Assembly: GCA_023229425.1 (NCBI GenBank)
Contig: JALNZG010000001.1
Location: 471,440 to 535,439 of the forward strand
DNA: 64,000 bases
DNA from: Ignavibacteriaceae bacterium
GTDB taxonomy: Bacteria; Bacteroidota; Ignavibacteria; Ignavibacteriales; Ignavibacteriaceae
Direction of reading: 5' to 3'
The position numbers and the translations under genes were made by a program. Shown piece by piece: positions 1-7,793 of the stretch (its first letter is position 1; the number at the start of each line of letters is the position of its first letter). Under the pieces are notes generated by a model that searched no databases, had not been told where the DNA came from, and worked only from the letters and a program-made list of their open reading frames with translations.

Positions 1-472
1 CGGCGGCAAGAAACCTTGGAAGCAAAAAGGCAGAGGCGGCGCTCGTGCCGGTACAACTCGTTCACCTTTGTGGGTTGGCGGTGGTACTATCTTTGGACCT
101 CGTCCAAGAGATTATAGACAAGATTTACCAAAAAAAGTTAAAGCTCTAGCAAGAAGGTCAGCTTTAAGTTATAAAGCAAAAGATGAGCAGTTACTTGTTG
201 TAGATGATTTTAGTTTTGAAAATCCTAAAACACAAAGTTTCCTTTCAATTTTGAAAGCATTAAAGATCGACGGAAAAAAAACTTTACTGCTAACAAACGG
301 AAAACAGGAAAATGTTTGGAAGTCCGGTAGAAACATAAACAAAGTAAAAATTCTTGAAGCACATAAGGCTTCCCCTTATCAGATTCTGAATAATCAAGTT
401 CTTTTAGTACAAAAAAGCGCTATTGAGGTTTTGAACAATAATCAGGTTGCGCCGAAAGAGGAGGTAAACTAA
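1..472 (+). CDS. rplD: 50S ribosomal protein L4, 5' end outside the window
   Basis: Large-subunit protein L4, which lines the peptide exit tunnel. The reading frame is already open at base 2 (GGKKPWKQKGRGGARAG), the conserved tunnel loop of L4, so the true start lies upstream and about 156 C-terminal codons are present. A TTG at 68 is internal and is not the start. The stop overlaps the rplW start by one base (TAATG), so the two are translationally coupled. The order L4-L23-L2 is the standard S10 operon. Identification is secure; only the N-terminus is missing. Confidence 0.96.
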   Translation, partial: GGKKPWKQKGRGGARAGTTRSPLWVGGGTIFGPRPRDYRQDLPKKVKALARRSALSYKAKDEQLLVVDDFSFENPKTQSFLSILKALKIDGKKTLLLTNGKQENVWKSGRNINKVKILEAHKASPYQILNNQVLLVQKSAIEVLNNNQVAPKEEVN

Positions 473-765
473 TGCAAGGTATATTAATTAAACCACTCTT
501 TACTGAAAAAGTTACCAAAAGCAATACTGATCAGAACAAATATGGTTTTGTAGTTTCGGTTAAAGCTAATAAAATTGAAATTTCTAGAGCGATTGCTAAG
601 AAATTCAACGTTACAGTAACTTCTGTTAATACAGTTGTTAATAAAGGCAAAGTTAAAACGCAGCTTTCAAAAGGCGGCAGATTCACGGGAAGTACTGCAA
701 AATACAAAAAAGCATTTGTCTCTTTGAAGTCCGGTGATAAAATAGATTTATTTGAGCAAGTATAA
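472..765 (+). CDS. rplW: 50S ribosomal protein L23
   Basis: L23 sits at the exit of the nascent-peptide tunnel and docks trigger factor and SRP. The 97-residue product has the family pattern: ILIKPLFTEK at the N-terminus and a central basic loop (NKGKVKTQLSKGGRF). A GAGG ribosome-binding site lies at the end of rplD and the start shares a base with the rplD stop. Length is normal for bacteria. Confidence 0.96.
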   Translation: MQGILIKPLFTEKVTKSNTDQNKYGFVVSVKANKIEISRAIAKKFNVTVTSVNTVVNKGKVKTQLSKGGRFTGSTAKYKKAFVSLKSGDKIDLFEQV

Positions 766-791
766 GAAAAATGGATTTGGAGCTACGCTAA

Positions 792-1616
792 ATGGCAATT
801 AGAAAAATGAAACCCGTTACTCCGGGAACAAGATTTATGTCAGTTTCATCTTTTGATGAAATTACAAAATCAACACCGGAAAAATCTTTAACGGTATCCT
901 TAAAAAAATCTGGTGGCAGAAATAATCACGGTCGTATTACATCACGTCATATTGGCGGTGGACACAAGAGAAGATATCGAATTATTGATTTTAAGAGAAA
1001 TAAATTTGGTATTCCTGCAAAAGTGTTTTCAATTGAATATGATCCAAACAGAACTGCAAGAATTGCTCTTCTTCACTATGCAGATGGTGAAAAAAGATAT
1101 ATCATTGCCCCAGATGGTTTGAAAGTTGGCGAATCTATTCAATCAGGTACAGGATCAGAAATTAAAGTCGGTAATGCACTTCCTTTAAAAGAATTACCGC
1201 TTGGAAGTTTTTTGCATAATGTTGAAATGAAAGCAGGCAAAGGTGGTCAACTTGGTAGAAGTGCCGGTGCATCAATTCAGTTGATGGCTAAAGAAGGCGA
1301 CTACGCACAGTTAAAATTATCTTCCGGTGAAATCAGATTAGTAAGGTTAGAATGTTATGCAACCTACGGTTCTGTTGGTAATGCTGAACAAGCAAACCTT
1401 AGCTTAGGTAAAGCCGGTAGAAGCAGATGGCTTGGAATTCGTTCTCATGTTCGTGGTGTTGCTATGAACCCTGTTGATCATCCTATGGGCGGCGGTGAAG
1501 GTAAAACTTCTGGCGGCGGTCATCCGGTTTCTCCTTGGGGACAACAAGCTAAAGGTTTAAAGACAAGAAAACATAAAAAAGTATCTAATAAACTTATTAT
1601 CAAAAGACGAAAGTAA
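792..1616 (+). CDS. rplB: 50S ribosomal protein L2
   Basis: L2 binds 23S rRNA near the peptidyl-transferase centre and is needed for subunit association. The 274-residue protein has the N-terminal OB-like domain (GRNNHGRITSRHIGGGHKR) and the C-terminal signature around NPVDHPMGGGEGKTSGG with its functionally important histidine. It ends in the usual lysine/arginine tail. Full length; the standard position between L23 and S19. Confidence 0.97.
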   Translation: MAIRKMKPVTPGTRFMSVSSFDEITKSTPEKSLTVSLKKSGGRNNHGRITSRHIGGGHKRRYRIIDFKRNKFGIPAKVFSIEYDPNRTARIALLHYADGEKRYIIAPDGLKVGESIQSGTGSEIKVGNALPLKELPLGSFLHNVEMKAGKGGQLGRSAGASIQLMAKEGDYAQLKLSSGEIRLVRLECYATYGSVGNAEQANLSLGKAGRSRWLGIRSHVRGVAMNPVDHPMGGGEGKTSGGGHPVSPWGQQAKGLKTRKHKKVSNKLIIKRRK

Positions 1617-1629
1617 GTAGAGAGTTAAT

Positions 1630-1917
1630 ATGCCTCGTTCAGTTAAAAAAGGACCGTTTATTGATCTTAAATTGTTGAAAAAAGTTCAAGTGCTTAACCA
1701 ATCAAGCCTAAAGAAAATTATTAAAACTTGGTCACGCGCTTCTACCATTTCTCCAGAATTTGTCGGTCACACTATTGCAGTACACAACGGAAATAAAATG
1801 ATCCCTATTTATATTACAGAAAATATGGTTGGGCATAAGCTCGGCGAATTTTCTCCAACTCGTATTTTTAGAGGTCATCCTGGAACAAAAGCTGAAAAAG
1901 CATCAAAAGCGAAATAG
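1630..1917 (+). CDS. rpsS: 30S ribosomal protein S19
   Basis: S19 of the 30S head, which contacts S13 and the A-site tRNA. The 95-residue sequence opens with PRSVKKGPFID and carries the S19 signature HNGNKMIPIYITENMVGHKLGEF (positions about 56-78) followed by TRIFRGHPG. A GAG-type ribosome-binding site lies just upstream. Length and order (after L2) are normal. Confidence 0.96.
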   Translation: MPRSVKKGPFIDLKLLKKVQVLNQSSLKKIIKTWSRASTISPEFVGHTIAVHNGNKMIPIYITENMVGHKLGEFSPTRIFRGHPGTKAEKASKAK

Positions 1918-1933
1918 GACGGAATAAAGGTTT

Positions 1934-2275
1934 ATGGAAGCAAAAGCTATTACAAGGTATATCGGTTCATCTCCTCGGAAAATGAGATTGGTTATTGATC
2001 TAATCAGAGGAATTCCAGTTGATAAAGCAATTGAAATACTTCATTTTCAACCAAAACATGCATCAAAGGACGCAGAAAAAACTTTACGTTCTGCAGTCGC
2101 CAATCTTATTAATAAAGAAGATGGCGTTAAAGTTGAGACTAGCGAATTGATTGTTAAAACAGCATTCGTAGATCAAGGACCGACTGCTAAACGAATTTCA
2201 CCGGCACCAATGGGCCGTGCATTCAGAATTAGAAAACGCTCTTGCCACGTCACTATTGTGGTAGCAACAAAATAA
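1934..2275 (+). CDS. rplV: 50S ribosomal protein L22
   Basis: L22, whose long beta hairpin lines the exit tunnel. The 113-residue product shows the hallmark RYIGSSPRKMRLVIDLIRG at the N-terminus and the C-terminal hairpin segment GPTAKRISPAPMGRAFRIRKR. Gene order and length are as expected. A GGAATAAAGG segment precedes the ATG. Confidence 0.96.
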   Translation: MEAKAITRYIGSSPRKMRLVIDLIRGIPVDKAIEILHFQPKHASKDAEKTLRSAVANLINKEDGVKVETSELIVKTAFVDQGPTAKRISPAPMGRAFRIRKRSCHVTIVVATK

Positions 2276-2291
2276 ATTAGGAGATTTCTTT

Positions 2292-2933
2292 TTGGGACAG
2301 AAAACACATCCGGTCGGTTTTAGAGTAGGCATCATCAGAGGATGGGACTCAAATTGGTATGAAAATCATAGCTATGCCGCCAAATTAAAAGAAGATGATA
2401 AGCTTCGTTCTTATGTGCGAAATAGATTAAAAAAGGCTGGTATTTCAAAAATTATTATTGATAGAACTACAAAAAATATCATTCTTAACATTCATACTTC
2501 AAGACCCGGTGTAGTTATCGGAAAGAGCGGAAAAGAGATCACTCAACTTGAACAAGAATTAAGACAATTAACTGAAAAAGAAGTAAAGATTCAAATTTCT
2601 GAAATTAAGAGACCTGAGTTAGATGCTTATTTAGTAGCGGAAAACATCGCCAATCAGCTCGTTGGAAGAATTTCTTTTAGAAGAGCTATGAAATCAGCTA
2701 TAAATTCTACGATGAGAATGGGAGCTGAGGGAATTAAAATTATGTGTGCCGGAAGATTAGGCGGAGCTGAAATGGCAAGAACCGAACAGTACAAAGAAGG
2801 AAGAGTTCCTCTTCATACTATCCGCGCCGATATTGATTATGCTAACGGCAGAGCGGAAACGGTTTACGGTTCGATCGGTATAAAGGTATGGATCTGCCGC
2901 GGTGAAATTTTAGGTAAACGAGCTTCAGAATAA
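2292..2933 (+). CDS. rpsC: 30S ribosomal protein S3 (TTG start)
   Basis: S3 forms part of the mRNA entry channel. The 213-residue protein contains the N-terminal motif GQKTHPVGFRVGI, a type-2 KH domain with RPGVVIGKSGKEI, and the C-terminal block containing RMGAEGIKI and GGAEMARTE. Translation starts at TTG: there is no in-frame ATG near the conserved N-terminus, and a TAGGAG site sits 8 bases upstream. Confidence 0.96.
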   Translation: MGQKTHPVGFRVGIIRGWDSNWYENHSYAAKLKEDDKLRSYVRNRLKKAGISKIIIDRTTKNIILNIHTSRPGVVIGKSGKEITQLEQELRQLTEKEVKIQISEIKRPELDAYLVAENIANQLVGRISFRRAMKSAINSTMRMGAEGIKIMCAGRLGGAEMARTEQYKEGRVPLHTIRADIDYANGRAETVYGSIGIKVWICRGEILGKRASE

Positions 2934-2957
2934 TATTACTGTAGGAGTTTTTTAAAT

Positions 2958-3374
2958 ATGTTAATGCCCAAAAGAGTTAAGTTTAGAAAATCGCAACGCG
3001 GAAGAATGGCCGGAAAAGCAAAACGCGGCAGCACGATTGCATTTGGAGATTTTGGTTTAAAAGCTCTTGAACCTGAATGGATCACAAGCAGACAAATTGA
3101 AGCTTGTCGTGTTGCTTTATCGAGAAAAATGAAGCGTGATGGAAAAGTTTGGATCAGAGTTTTTCCGGACAAACCGGTATCAAAAAAACCTCTAGAAACA
3201 AGAATGGGTAAGGGAAAAGGCGGTCCTGAGTTTTGGGTTGCCGTAGTAAAGCCGGGTAGAATTATGTTTGAAGTTTCAGGCGTAACAAAAGAAGTAGCTC
3301 ATGAAGCATTAAAAGTTTGCTCGCATAAGCTTCCCATTAAAACAAAAATTATTGCAAGACCTGATTACGAATAA
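2958..3374 (+). CDS. rplP: 50S ribosomal protein L16
   Basis: L16 helps position A- and P-site tRNAs. It reads MLMPKRVKFRKSQRGRM at the start, then GDFGLKALEP, and ends with the conserved block around KGKGGPEFWVAVVKPG. ATG at 2958 is taken because of the GGAG site about 11 bases upstream; a second ATG two codons later also matches family N-termini. Length 138 is normal. Confidence 0.96.
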   Translation: MLMPKRVKFRKSQRGRMAGKAKRGSTIAFGDFGLKALEPEWITSRQIEACRVALSRKMKRDGKVWIRVFPDKPVSKKPLETRMGKGKGGPEFWVAVVKPGRIMFEVSGVTKEVAHEALKVCSHKLPIKTKIIARPDYE

Positions 3375-3384
3375 AAATTGGTAA

Positions 3385-3624
3385 ATGAATATGAAACTTT
3401 CTGAAATAAAAGAAATGTCTTCCGAAGAAATTGGGAAACAAGTTGTTGGTGAAGAGAGCAATTTAGTTGATTTGCGTTTTTCTCACGAATTAAAGCAATT
3501 AACAAATACTGCCAAACTTCGTGCAACAAAAAAAGATATTGCCAGGATGAAAACTATTTTGAAAGAAAGAGAACTTTCGGAAAAGAAATCCCGCCTGATG
3601 CAGGATAAAGGAGTTGATGCTTGA
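3385..3624 (+). CDS. rpmC: 50S ribosomal protein L29
   Basis: Small alpha-helical L29, at the peptide exit. MKLSEIKEMSSEEI and LVDLRFSHELKQLTNTAKLR are typical. At 79 residues it is a little longer than many because of a charged C-terminal tail. Either of two close ATGs (3385 or 3391) could start it; the ribosome-binding site is weak. Its last codons contain the rpsQ ribosome-binding site and its stop overlaps the rpsQ start region. Confidence 0.93.
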   Translation: MNMKLSEIKEMSSEEIGKQVVGEESNLVDLRFSHELKQLTNTAKLRATKKDIARMKTILKERELSEKKSRLMQDKGVDA

Positions 3625-3884
3625 TTATGGAAAAAAGATCCTTACGTAAAACCAGAGTAGGTAAAGTTGTTAGCAACAAAATGGAAAAATCTATTACTGT
3701 TGCCATCGAAAGAAAAGTTCCACATCCCGTGTACAAAAAATATTTTAAAAAAACCACAAAGTTGATGGCTCACGACGAAAAAAACGAATGCAATATCGGC
3801 GACGTTGTAAAAATTATGGAAACCCGACCACTTAGCAAAATTAAAAGATGGCGCTTAGTTGAAGTCGTTGAAAAAGCTAAGTAG
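3621..3884 (+). CDS. rpsQ: 30S ribosomal protein S17
   Basis: S17 is a 16S rRNA-binding protein with an OB fold. LRKTRVGKVVSNKMEKSITV near the N-terminus and CNIGDVVKIMETRPLSKIKRW are diagnostic. Two starts are possible: TTG at 3621 (AAAGGAG 7 bases upstream, overlapping the rpmC stop) or ATG at 3627 (13 bases from the same site). The TTG has the better spacing; the ATG fits family alignments equally well. Confidence 0.94.
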   Translation: MIMEKRSLRKTRVGKVVSNKMEKSITVAIERKVPHPVYKKYFKKTTKLMAHDEKNECNIGDVVKIMETRPLSKIKRWRLVEVVEKAK

Positions 3885-3905
3885 TTAAAGCAAGGAGTTA
3901 ATGAA

Positions 3906-4274
3906 ATGATTCAAGAAGAAACCAATTTAGTAGTTGCGGATAACTCCGGCGCTAAAAAAGTACGCTGCATAAGAGTGCTTGGCGGAAGTGGAAGACAATA
4001 TGCAAGTTTAGGTGATCTAATAGTCGTCACCGTTAAATCAGCTATACCAAACGGTCAAGTTAAAAAAGGTGAAGTTTCAAGAGCCGTTATAGTTAGAACG
4101 AACAAAGAAGTTAGAAGAAAAGACGGTTCATACATAAGATTTGATGAAAACGCAGCGGTTCTCTTAAATGCACAAAACGAACCTAAAGGAACCCGTATTT
4201 TTGGTCCGGTTGCAAGAGAACTTAGAGAGAAACAGTTTATGAAGATAGTTTCACTAGCACCAGAAGTTTTATAA
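3906..4274 (+). CDS. rplN: 50S ribosomal protein L14
   Basis: L14, part of the intersubunit bridge near the factor-binding site. MIQEETNLVVADNSGAKKVRCIRVLGG at the N-terminus (the family opens MIQxxT), VKKGEVSRAVIVRT, and the C-terminus FGPVARELREKQFMKIVSLAPEVL match throughout. Length 122 is exactly typical. AAGGAGTTA precedes the ATG. Confidence 0.97.
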   Translation: MIQEETNLVVADNSGAKKVRCIRVLGGSGRQYASLGDLIVVTVKSAIPNGQVKKGEVSRAVIVRTNKEVRRKDGSYIRFDENAAVLLNAQNEPKGTRIFGPVARELREKQFMKIVSLAPEVL

Positions 4275-4284
4275 TAGGTTAACC

Positions 4285-4608
4285 ATGCAAATTAAAAAGA
4301 ATGACAATATAATTGTAATTACCGGAAACAATAAAAATAAAACCGGAAAAGTTTTAAAAGTGTACCCAAAGGTAAACCGTGTGATCGTTGAGGGGATTAA
4401 TATCCGTAAACGTCATACCAAACCTTCACAAAAAAGCCAACAAGGTGGCATTGTTGAAAAAGAAGCCCCGATACATGTTTCCAATGTAATGATTGTTGAT
4501 CCAAAAACAAGCAAGCCTACTCGTATTGGTTCTAAAATAATTATTGATGAAAAGACAGGCAAAAAGAAAATTGCACGCGTAAGCAAAATTTCCGGCGAGA
4601 TGTTATAA
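4285..4608 (+). CDS. rplX: 50S ribosomal protein L24
   Basis: L24 initiates 50S assembly. The KOW motif is seen at KKNDNIIVITGNNKNKTGKV near the N-terminus, followed by the GINIRKRHTKPSQ segment. 107 residues, normal. The ribosome-binding site is a weak AGGTTA; the gap to rplN is only 10 bases. Confidence 0.96.
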   Translation: MQIKKNDNIIVITGNNKNKTGKVLKVYPKVNRVIVEGINIRKRHTKPSQKSQQGGIVEKEAPIHVSNVMIVDPKTSKPTRIGSKIIIDEKTGKKKIARVSKISGEML

Positions 4609-4641
4609 GTACTCATCATTTTCTAAAGGTTTGAAGAAATA

Positions 4642-5307
4642 ATGGCAGAAAAAAAAGTAAAACAATCCGCCCCCGGCGGAACTACCGAAAAAAAAGGTAA
4701 ACAACCGAAAGAAGCTTCCAAAGAGCCTGCAGCGCTTGCTCCGGAAGTTAGAGTACCCAACAGACTTTTGGGAGTTTATAGAAAGCAAATCGTTCCTGAT
4801 TTAATTAAAAAATTAAATTATACAAACGTTATGCAAGCGCCGAAACTGACTAAAATTGTTGTAAATATGGGTGTTGGAGCCGCGGCTACCGATGCTAAAG
4901 TTATGGAAGAAGCAATCCGCGATCTTGAAACAATTGCGGGACAAAAAGCCAGCGTACGAAAAGCGAGAAAAGACATCTCAAACTTTAAACTTCGTAAGGG
5001 AGTAAACATTGGTGTTATGGTTACCTTGCGAAAAGAAAGAATGTATGAATTTCTTGATCGCTTTATCAATGTTGCTTTACCGCGAGTTAGAGATTTTAAG
5101 GGTCTTTCGGACAAATCTTTTGACGGTAGAGGTAACTATTCAATCGGTGTAAAAGAACAGATCATTTTCCCTGAAATTAATGCCGATAAAGTGCTTAAAG
5201 TTTTAGGAATGGATATAACTTTAGTAACTACTGCAAAAACGGATGCTGAGGCTTTTGAACTTTTACAAGCTTTTGGTTTCCCATTCAGAAAAAAAGAAAT
5301 TAAATAA
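4642..5307 (+). CDS. rplE: 50S ribosomal protein L5 with N-terminal extension
   Basis: L5 binds 5S rRNA and contacts the P-site tRNA. The canonical protein begins near residue 38 (RVPNRLLGVYRKQIVPDLIKK) and has TKIVVNMGVG, QKASVRKARKDISNFKLR and the C-terminal block FGFPFRKKE. The first about 37 residues are a lysine-, alanine- and proline-rich low-complexity tail with no counterpart in ordinary L5 (about 180 residues). There is no good start closer to the conserved core: ATG 4642 follows AAAGGTTTGAAGA, so the tail is probably real. Confidence 0.95.
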   Translation: MAEKKVKQSAPGGTTEKKGKQPKEASKEPAALAPEVRVPNRLLGVYRKQIVPDLIKKLNYTNVMQAPKLTKIVVNMGVGAAATDAKVMEEAIRDLETIAGQKASVRKARKDISNFKLRKGVNIGVMVTLRKERMYEFLDRFINVALPRVRDFKGLSDKSFDGRGNYSIGVKEQIIFPEINADKVLKVLGMDITLVTTAKTDAEAFELLQAFGFPFRKKEIK

Positions 5308-5323
5308 GGTTAAAGGATTTTTC

Positions 5324-5593
5324 ATGGCAAGAAAGTGTTTGATTGCAAGAGAAGAAAAAAGAAGGGTTTTGGTTGAAAAATATCAAAAAATTCGTAGTGA
5401 CCTTAAGAAAAAAGGTGACTGGGATGCGCTTCAGTTGCTCCCAAGAAACTCTTCAAAAGTCCGTTTGCACAATAGATGTATGGTAACAGGAAGATCCAGA
5501 GGATATCACAGAAAATTCGGAATCTCACGTTTAGTTTTGCGCGAAAAAGCTTTGCGCGGTGAAATTCCCGGTTTAAGAAAGGCAAGTTGGTAA
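5324..5593 (+). CDS. rpsN: 30S ribosomal protein S14, zinc-free form
   Basis: S14 of the 30S head. 89 residues from MARKCLIAREEKRR to PGLRKASW. The region that carries CxxC...CxxC in the zinc form here reads NRCMVTGRSRGYHRKFGISR with a single Cys, so this is the longer C-minus type. The start is the ATG at 5324 after AAAGGATTTTTC; the frame is open further upstream into rplE, but that part overlaps rplE and is not S14-like. Confidence 0.96.
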   Translation: MARKCLIAREEKRRVLVEKYQKIRSDLKKKGDWDALQLLPRNSSKVRLHNRCMVTGRSRGYHRKFGISRLVLREKALRGEIPGLRKASW

Positions 5594-5603
5594 AGGAAAT
5601 TTT

Positions 5604-5999
5604 ATGGCAGTAACAGATCCAATTGCAGATTTATTAACACGAATCAGAAATGCAGTTAAAGCACAAAAAAGAAGAGTTGATATTCCTGCTTCAAACCAAA
5701 AAAAGAATATTGTTGAAATCTTAAAAGCACAAAATTTTATCGTTGATTATCAAATTATTGAAGACGATAAACAAAATATTATCAGAGTATTTCTTCGCTA
5801 TACAAATGGAGTTTCTGCGCTTAGTGGATTACAAAGAATTAGTAAACCCGGGTTGAGAATTTATTCGCAAAAAGAAAATCTTCCCAGGGTATTAAACGGA
5901 TACGGAATTTCAATTATCTCCACTTCAAAAGGGTTGCTTACGGATAAACAAGCAAAACGCGAAGCAGTTGGTGGAGAAGTTATTTGTAAAATTTGGTAA
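5604..5999 (+). CDS. rpsH: 30S ribosomal protein S8
   Basis: S8 organises the central domain of 16S rRNA and in many bacteria represses the spc operon. TDPIADLLTRIRNAVKAQKR at the N-terminus and STSKGLLTDKQAKREAVGGE at the C-terminus are the family signatures. 131 residues, full length, with AAAGGAAAT before the ATG. Confidence 0.97.
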   Translation: MAVTDPIADLLTRIRNAVKAQKRRVDIPASNQKKNIVEILKAQNFIVDYQIIEDDKQNIIRVFLRYTNGVSALSGLQRISKPGLRIYSQKENLPRVLNGYGISIISTSKGLLTDKQAKREAVGGEVICKIW

Positions 6000-6018
6000 T
6001 TTATAACGGAGTTTTGTA

Positions 6019-6558
6019 GTGTCACGAATTGGAAAAAAACCGGTAGTAATACCTTCAAATATAACCGTAAAATTAGACGGTCATGCTCTTTCGGTTAAAG
6101 GACCGAAAGGGGAATTAAATGATACTTTTCATCCTAATATTTCGCTTGAAATTAAAGAGAATGAGATAATCGCAACCCGTTCAAATGATTTTAAAGAGAA
6201 TCGTGCATTACACGGCTTGACAAGATCTCTAATACAAAATATGATCATTGGTGTTAGTGACGGCTATTCAAAAACATTAGATATCGTCGGTGTTGGATAT
6301 CGTGTTGAATTAAAAGAAAACAATTTACTAATTAACATTGGTTATTCTCATCCGGTTTATTTTATGCCTCCGGCTGGAATAACATTACAGGCTCCAACGC
6401 AAACACAAATTGTTATTTCAGGAATTGACAAACAGCTTGTCGGCGCCGTTGCCTCAAAAATTAGATCAATACGAAAACCTGAACCGTACAAAGGCAAGGG
6501 TATTAAATATTCAACTGAAGTAATTAGAAGAAAAGCCGGAAAGACCGCTGGTAAATAA
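6019..6558 (+). CDS. rplF: 50S ribosomal protein L6 (GTG start)
   Basis: L6, near the sarcin-ricin loop. Starts MSRIGKKPVVIP, contains VKGPKGELNDTFHP, LVGVGYRV-type text (DIVGVGYRVELKEN) and ends with the signature KPEPYKGKGIKYSTEVIRRK. 179 residues. The start is GTG with an ACGGAG site 9 bases upstream. Confidence 0.97.
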   Translation: MSRIGKKPVVIPSNITVKLDGHALSVKGPKGELNDTFHPNISLEIKENEIIATRSNDFKENRALHGLTRSLIQNMIIGVSDGYSKTLDIVGVGYRVELKENNLLINIGYSHPVYFMPPAGITLQAPTQTQIVISGIDKQLVGAVASKIRSIRKPEPYKGKGIKYSTEVIRRKAGKTAGK

Positions 6559-6579
6559 TAGTAGGAGCTTTGGAAAAAG

Positions 6580-6942
6580 ATGTATGTAAAAAAAGCAAAT
6601 AGAGAACGATCAAAAACAAAAATTAGAAAAAAGATTTCCGGTACTGCTGTTAGACCACGCTTAACCGTCTATCGCAGCCTTGGTAAAATATATGGTCAAA
6701 TGATTGATGATGTAACCGGAAATACGCTTGTTTCAGTTTCAGATCTAACTAAAGATTTAGCTGAAACTTTGAAACTAACTAAAGGCAAAATTGCAAAAAG
6801 TAAAGTTGTCGGAAAACATTTAGCAAAGTTGGCTTTAGAAAAAAATATTACGTCTGCCGTGTTTGATAGAAACGGTTATCGTTATCACGGAAGAGTTCAA
6901 GCATTAGCAGAAAGCGCCAGAGAAGGCGGATTAAAATTATAA
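6580..6942 (+). CDS. rplR: 50S ribosomal protein L18
   Basis: L18 binds 5S rRNA with L5 and L25. Basic N-terminus (KKANRERSKTKIRKKISG), RPRLTVYRSLGKIYGQMIDD, and the C-terminal AVFDRNGYRYHGRVQALAESAREGGL are diagnostic. 120 residues. It is followed not by rpsE directly but by a tRNA-Gln gene. Confidence 0.97.
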   Translation: MYVKKANRERSKTKIRKKISGTAVRPRLTVYRSLGKIYGQMIDDVTGNTLVSVSDLTKDLAETLKLTKGKIAKSKVVGKHLAKLALEKNITSAVFDRNGYRYHGRVQALAESAREGGLKL

Positions 6943-6950
6943 AAACTGAT

Positions 6951-7021
6951 TGCCGGGTCGTCTAATGGTAGGACAACGCCCTTTGGAGGCGTCTGCGGAG
7001 GTTCGAATCCTCCCTCGGCAG
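6951..7021 (+). tRNA. tRNA-Gln (anticodon TTG)
   Basis: A full cloverleaf can be drawn by hand. Acceptor TGCCGGG pairs with CTCGGCA, including the weak first U-A pair typical of glutamine tRNAs. The D arm is GTC-TAATGGTAG-GAC, the anticodon arm ACGCC-CTTTGGA-GGCGT (anticodon TTG) and the T arm GGAGG-TTCGAAT-CCTCC. The discriminator is G at 7021. The 3' CCA is not encoded. It lies inside the spc operon, 8 bases after rplR and 38 before rpsE, on the same strand, so it must be cut out of the ribosomal-protein mRNA or have its own promoter. Confidence 0.95.
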
Positions 7022-7059
7022 CGTAGAATTTCTTATGAAGGTAGTAAACGGAGTATCCA

Positions 7060-7572
7060 TTGAAAAAAAATGTTAAATCGAACGAGCCATCTGACGGACT
7101 GAAAGAAAAAGTTGTTCACATCAACCGCGTTGCTAAAGTAGTTAAGGGTGGACGCCGGTTCAGTTTTAATGCTATTGTTGTTGTTGGGAACGGTGAAGGA
7201 ACTGTCGGTATCGGTCTTGGAAAAGCCAATGAAGTTACAGATGCAATTTCTAAAGGAATTGACGATGCTAAGAAAAATTTAGTTTCGGTAACTCTTCATA
7301 AAAATACTATCCCGCATGAAATTATAGGTAAATTTGGCGCCGGAAAAGTTTTATTGAAACCTGCTTCTGCCGGAACCGGACTTATTGCCGGCGGTGGTGT
7401 AAGAGCTGTTTTAGAAGCTGCCGGAGTTCAAGATATTTTGACAAAGTCTTTGGGATCGAGTAATCCTCATAACCAAGTAAAAGCTACCTTAAATGCATTG
7501 CAATCTTTGATTAGTGCAAAAGCAATGGCTGCTAAAAGAGTGATGTCAATTAACCAATTGTTTAATGCATAA
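7060..7572 (+). CDS. rpsE: 30S ribosomal protein S5 (TTG start)
   Basis: S5 acts in decoding fidelity and mRNA unwinding. The double-stranded-RNA-binding motif is seen (VHINRVAKVVKGGRRFSFNA), then VGNGEGTVGIGLGKANEV and the C-terminal domain with ASAGTGLIAGGGVRAVLE. 170 residues. It starts at TTG with ACGGAG 6 bases upstream, just after the tRNA-Gln gene. Confidence 0.96.
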   Translation: MKKNVKSNEPSDGLKEKVVHINRVAKVVKGGRRFSFNAIVVVGNGEGTVGIGLGKANEVTDAISKGIDDAKKNLVSVTLHKNTIPHEIIGKFGAGKVLLKPASAGTGLIAGGGVRAVLEAAGVQDILTKSLGSSNPHNQVKATLNALQSLISAKAMAAKRVMSINQLFNA

Positions 7573-7580
7573 GCGAGAAG

Positions 7581-7772
7581 ATGATGGCTAAGAAATTGAA
7601 AATAACGCAAACACGTAGTATTATTGATAGACCTGAAAGACAGAAATTGACGATCAAAGCTTTGGGTCTCGGCAGACCTAATTATCAGGTTATTCATAAT
7701 GACACTCCTCAAATTAGAGGAATGGTTAGAAAAATTCCACATTTAGTTTCTGTTCAAGAAATTGACGAATAG
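7581..7772 (+). CDS. rpmD: 50S ribosomal protein L30
   Basis: Small L30 (63 residues). KKLKITQTRSIIDRPERQK and TIKALGLGRPNYQVIHNDTP match the family, and it ends IRGMVRKIPHLVSVQEID. Two adjacent ATGs (7581, 7584) could each start it. Standard position between rpsE and rplO. Confidence 0.95.
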   Translation: MMAKKLKITQTRSIIDRPERQKLTIKALGLGRPNYQVIHNDTPQIRGMVRKIPHLVSVQEIDE

Positions 7773-7793
7773 TTTAAAAGAAAAGGTTAGTTT

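Noticed and set aside
68..472. Start of rplD at TTG 68
   Set aside because: Conserved L4 sequence continues upstream to the window edge, so the gene is truncated by the window and does not start there.
5243..5323. N-terminal extension of S14 into rplE
   Set aside because: The upstream frame overlaps rplE and is not S14-like; ATG 5324 has a proper ribosome-binding site.
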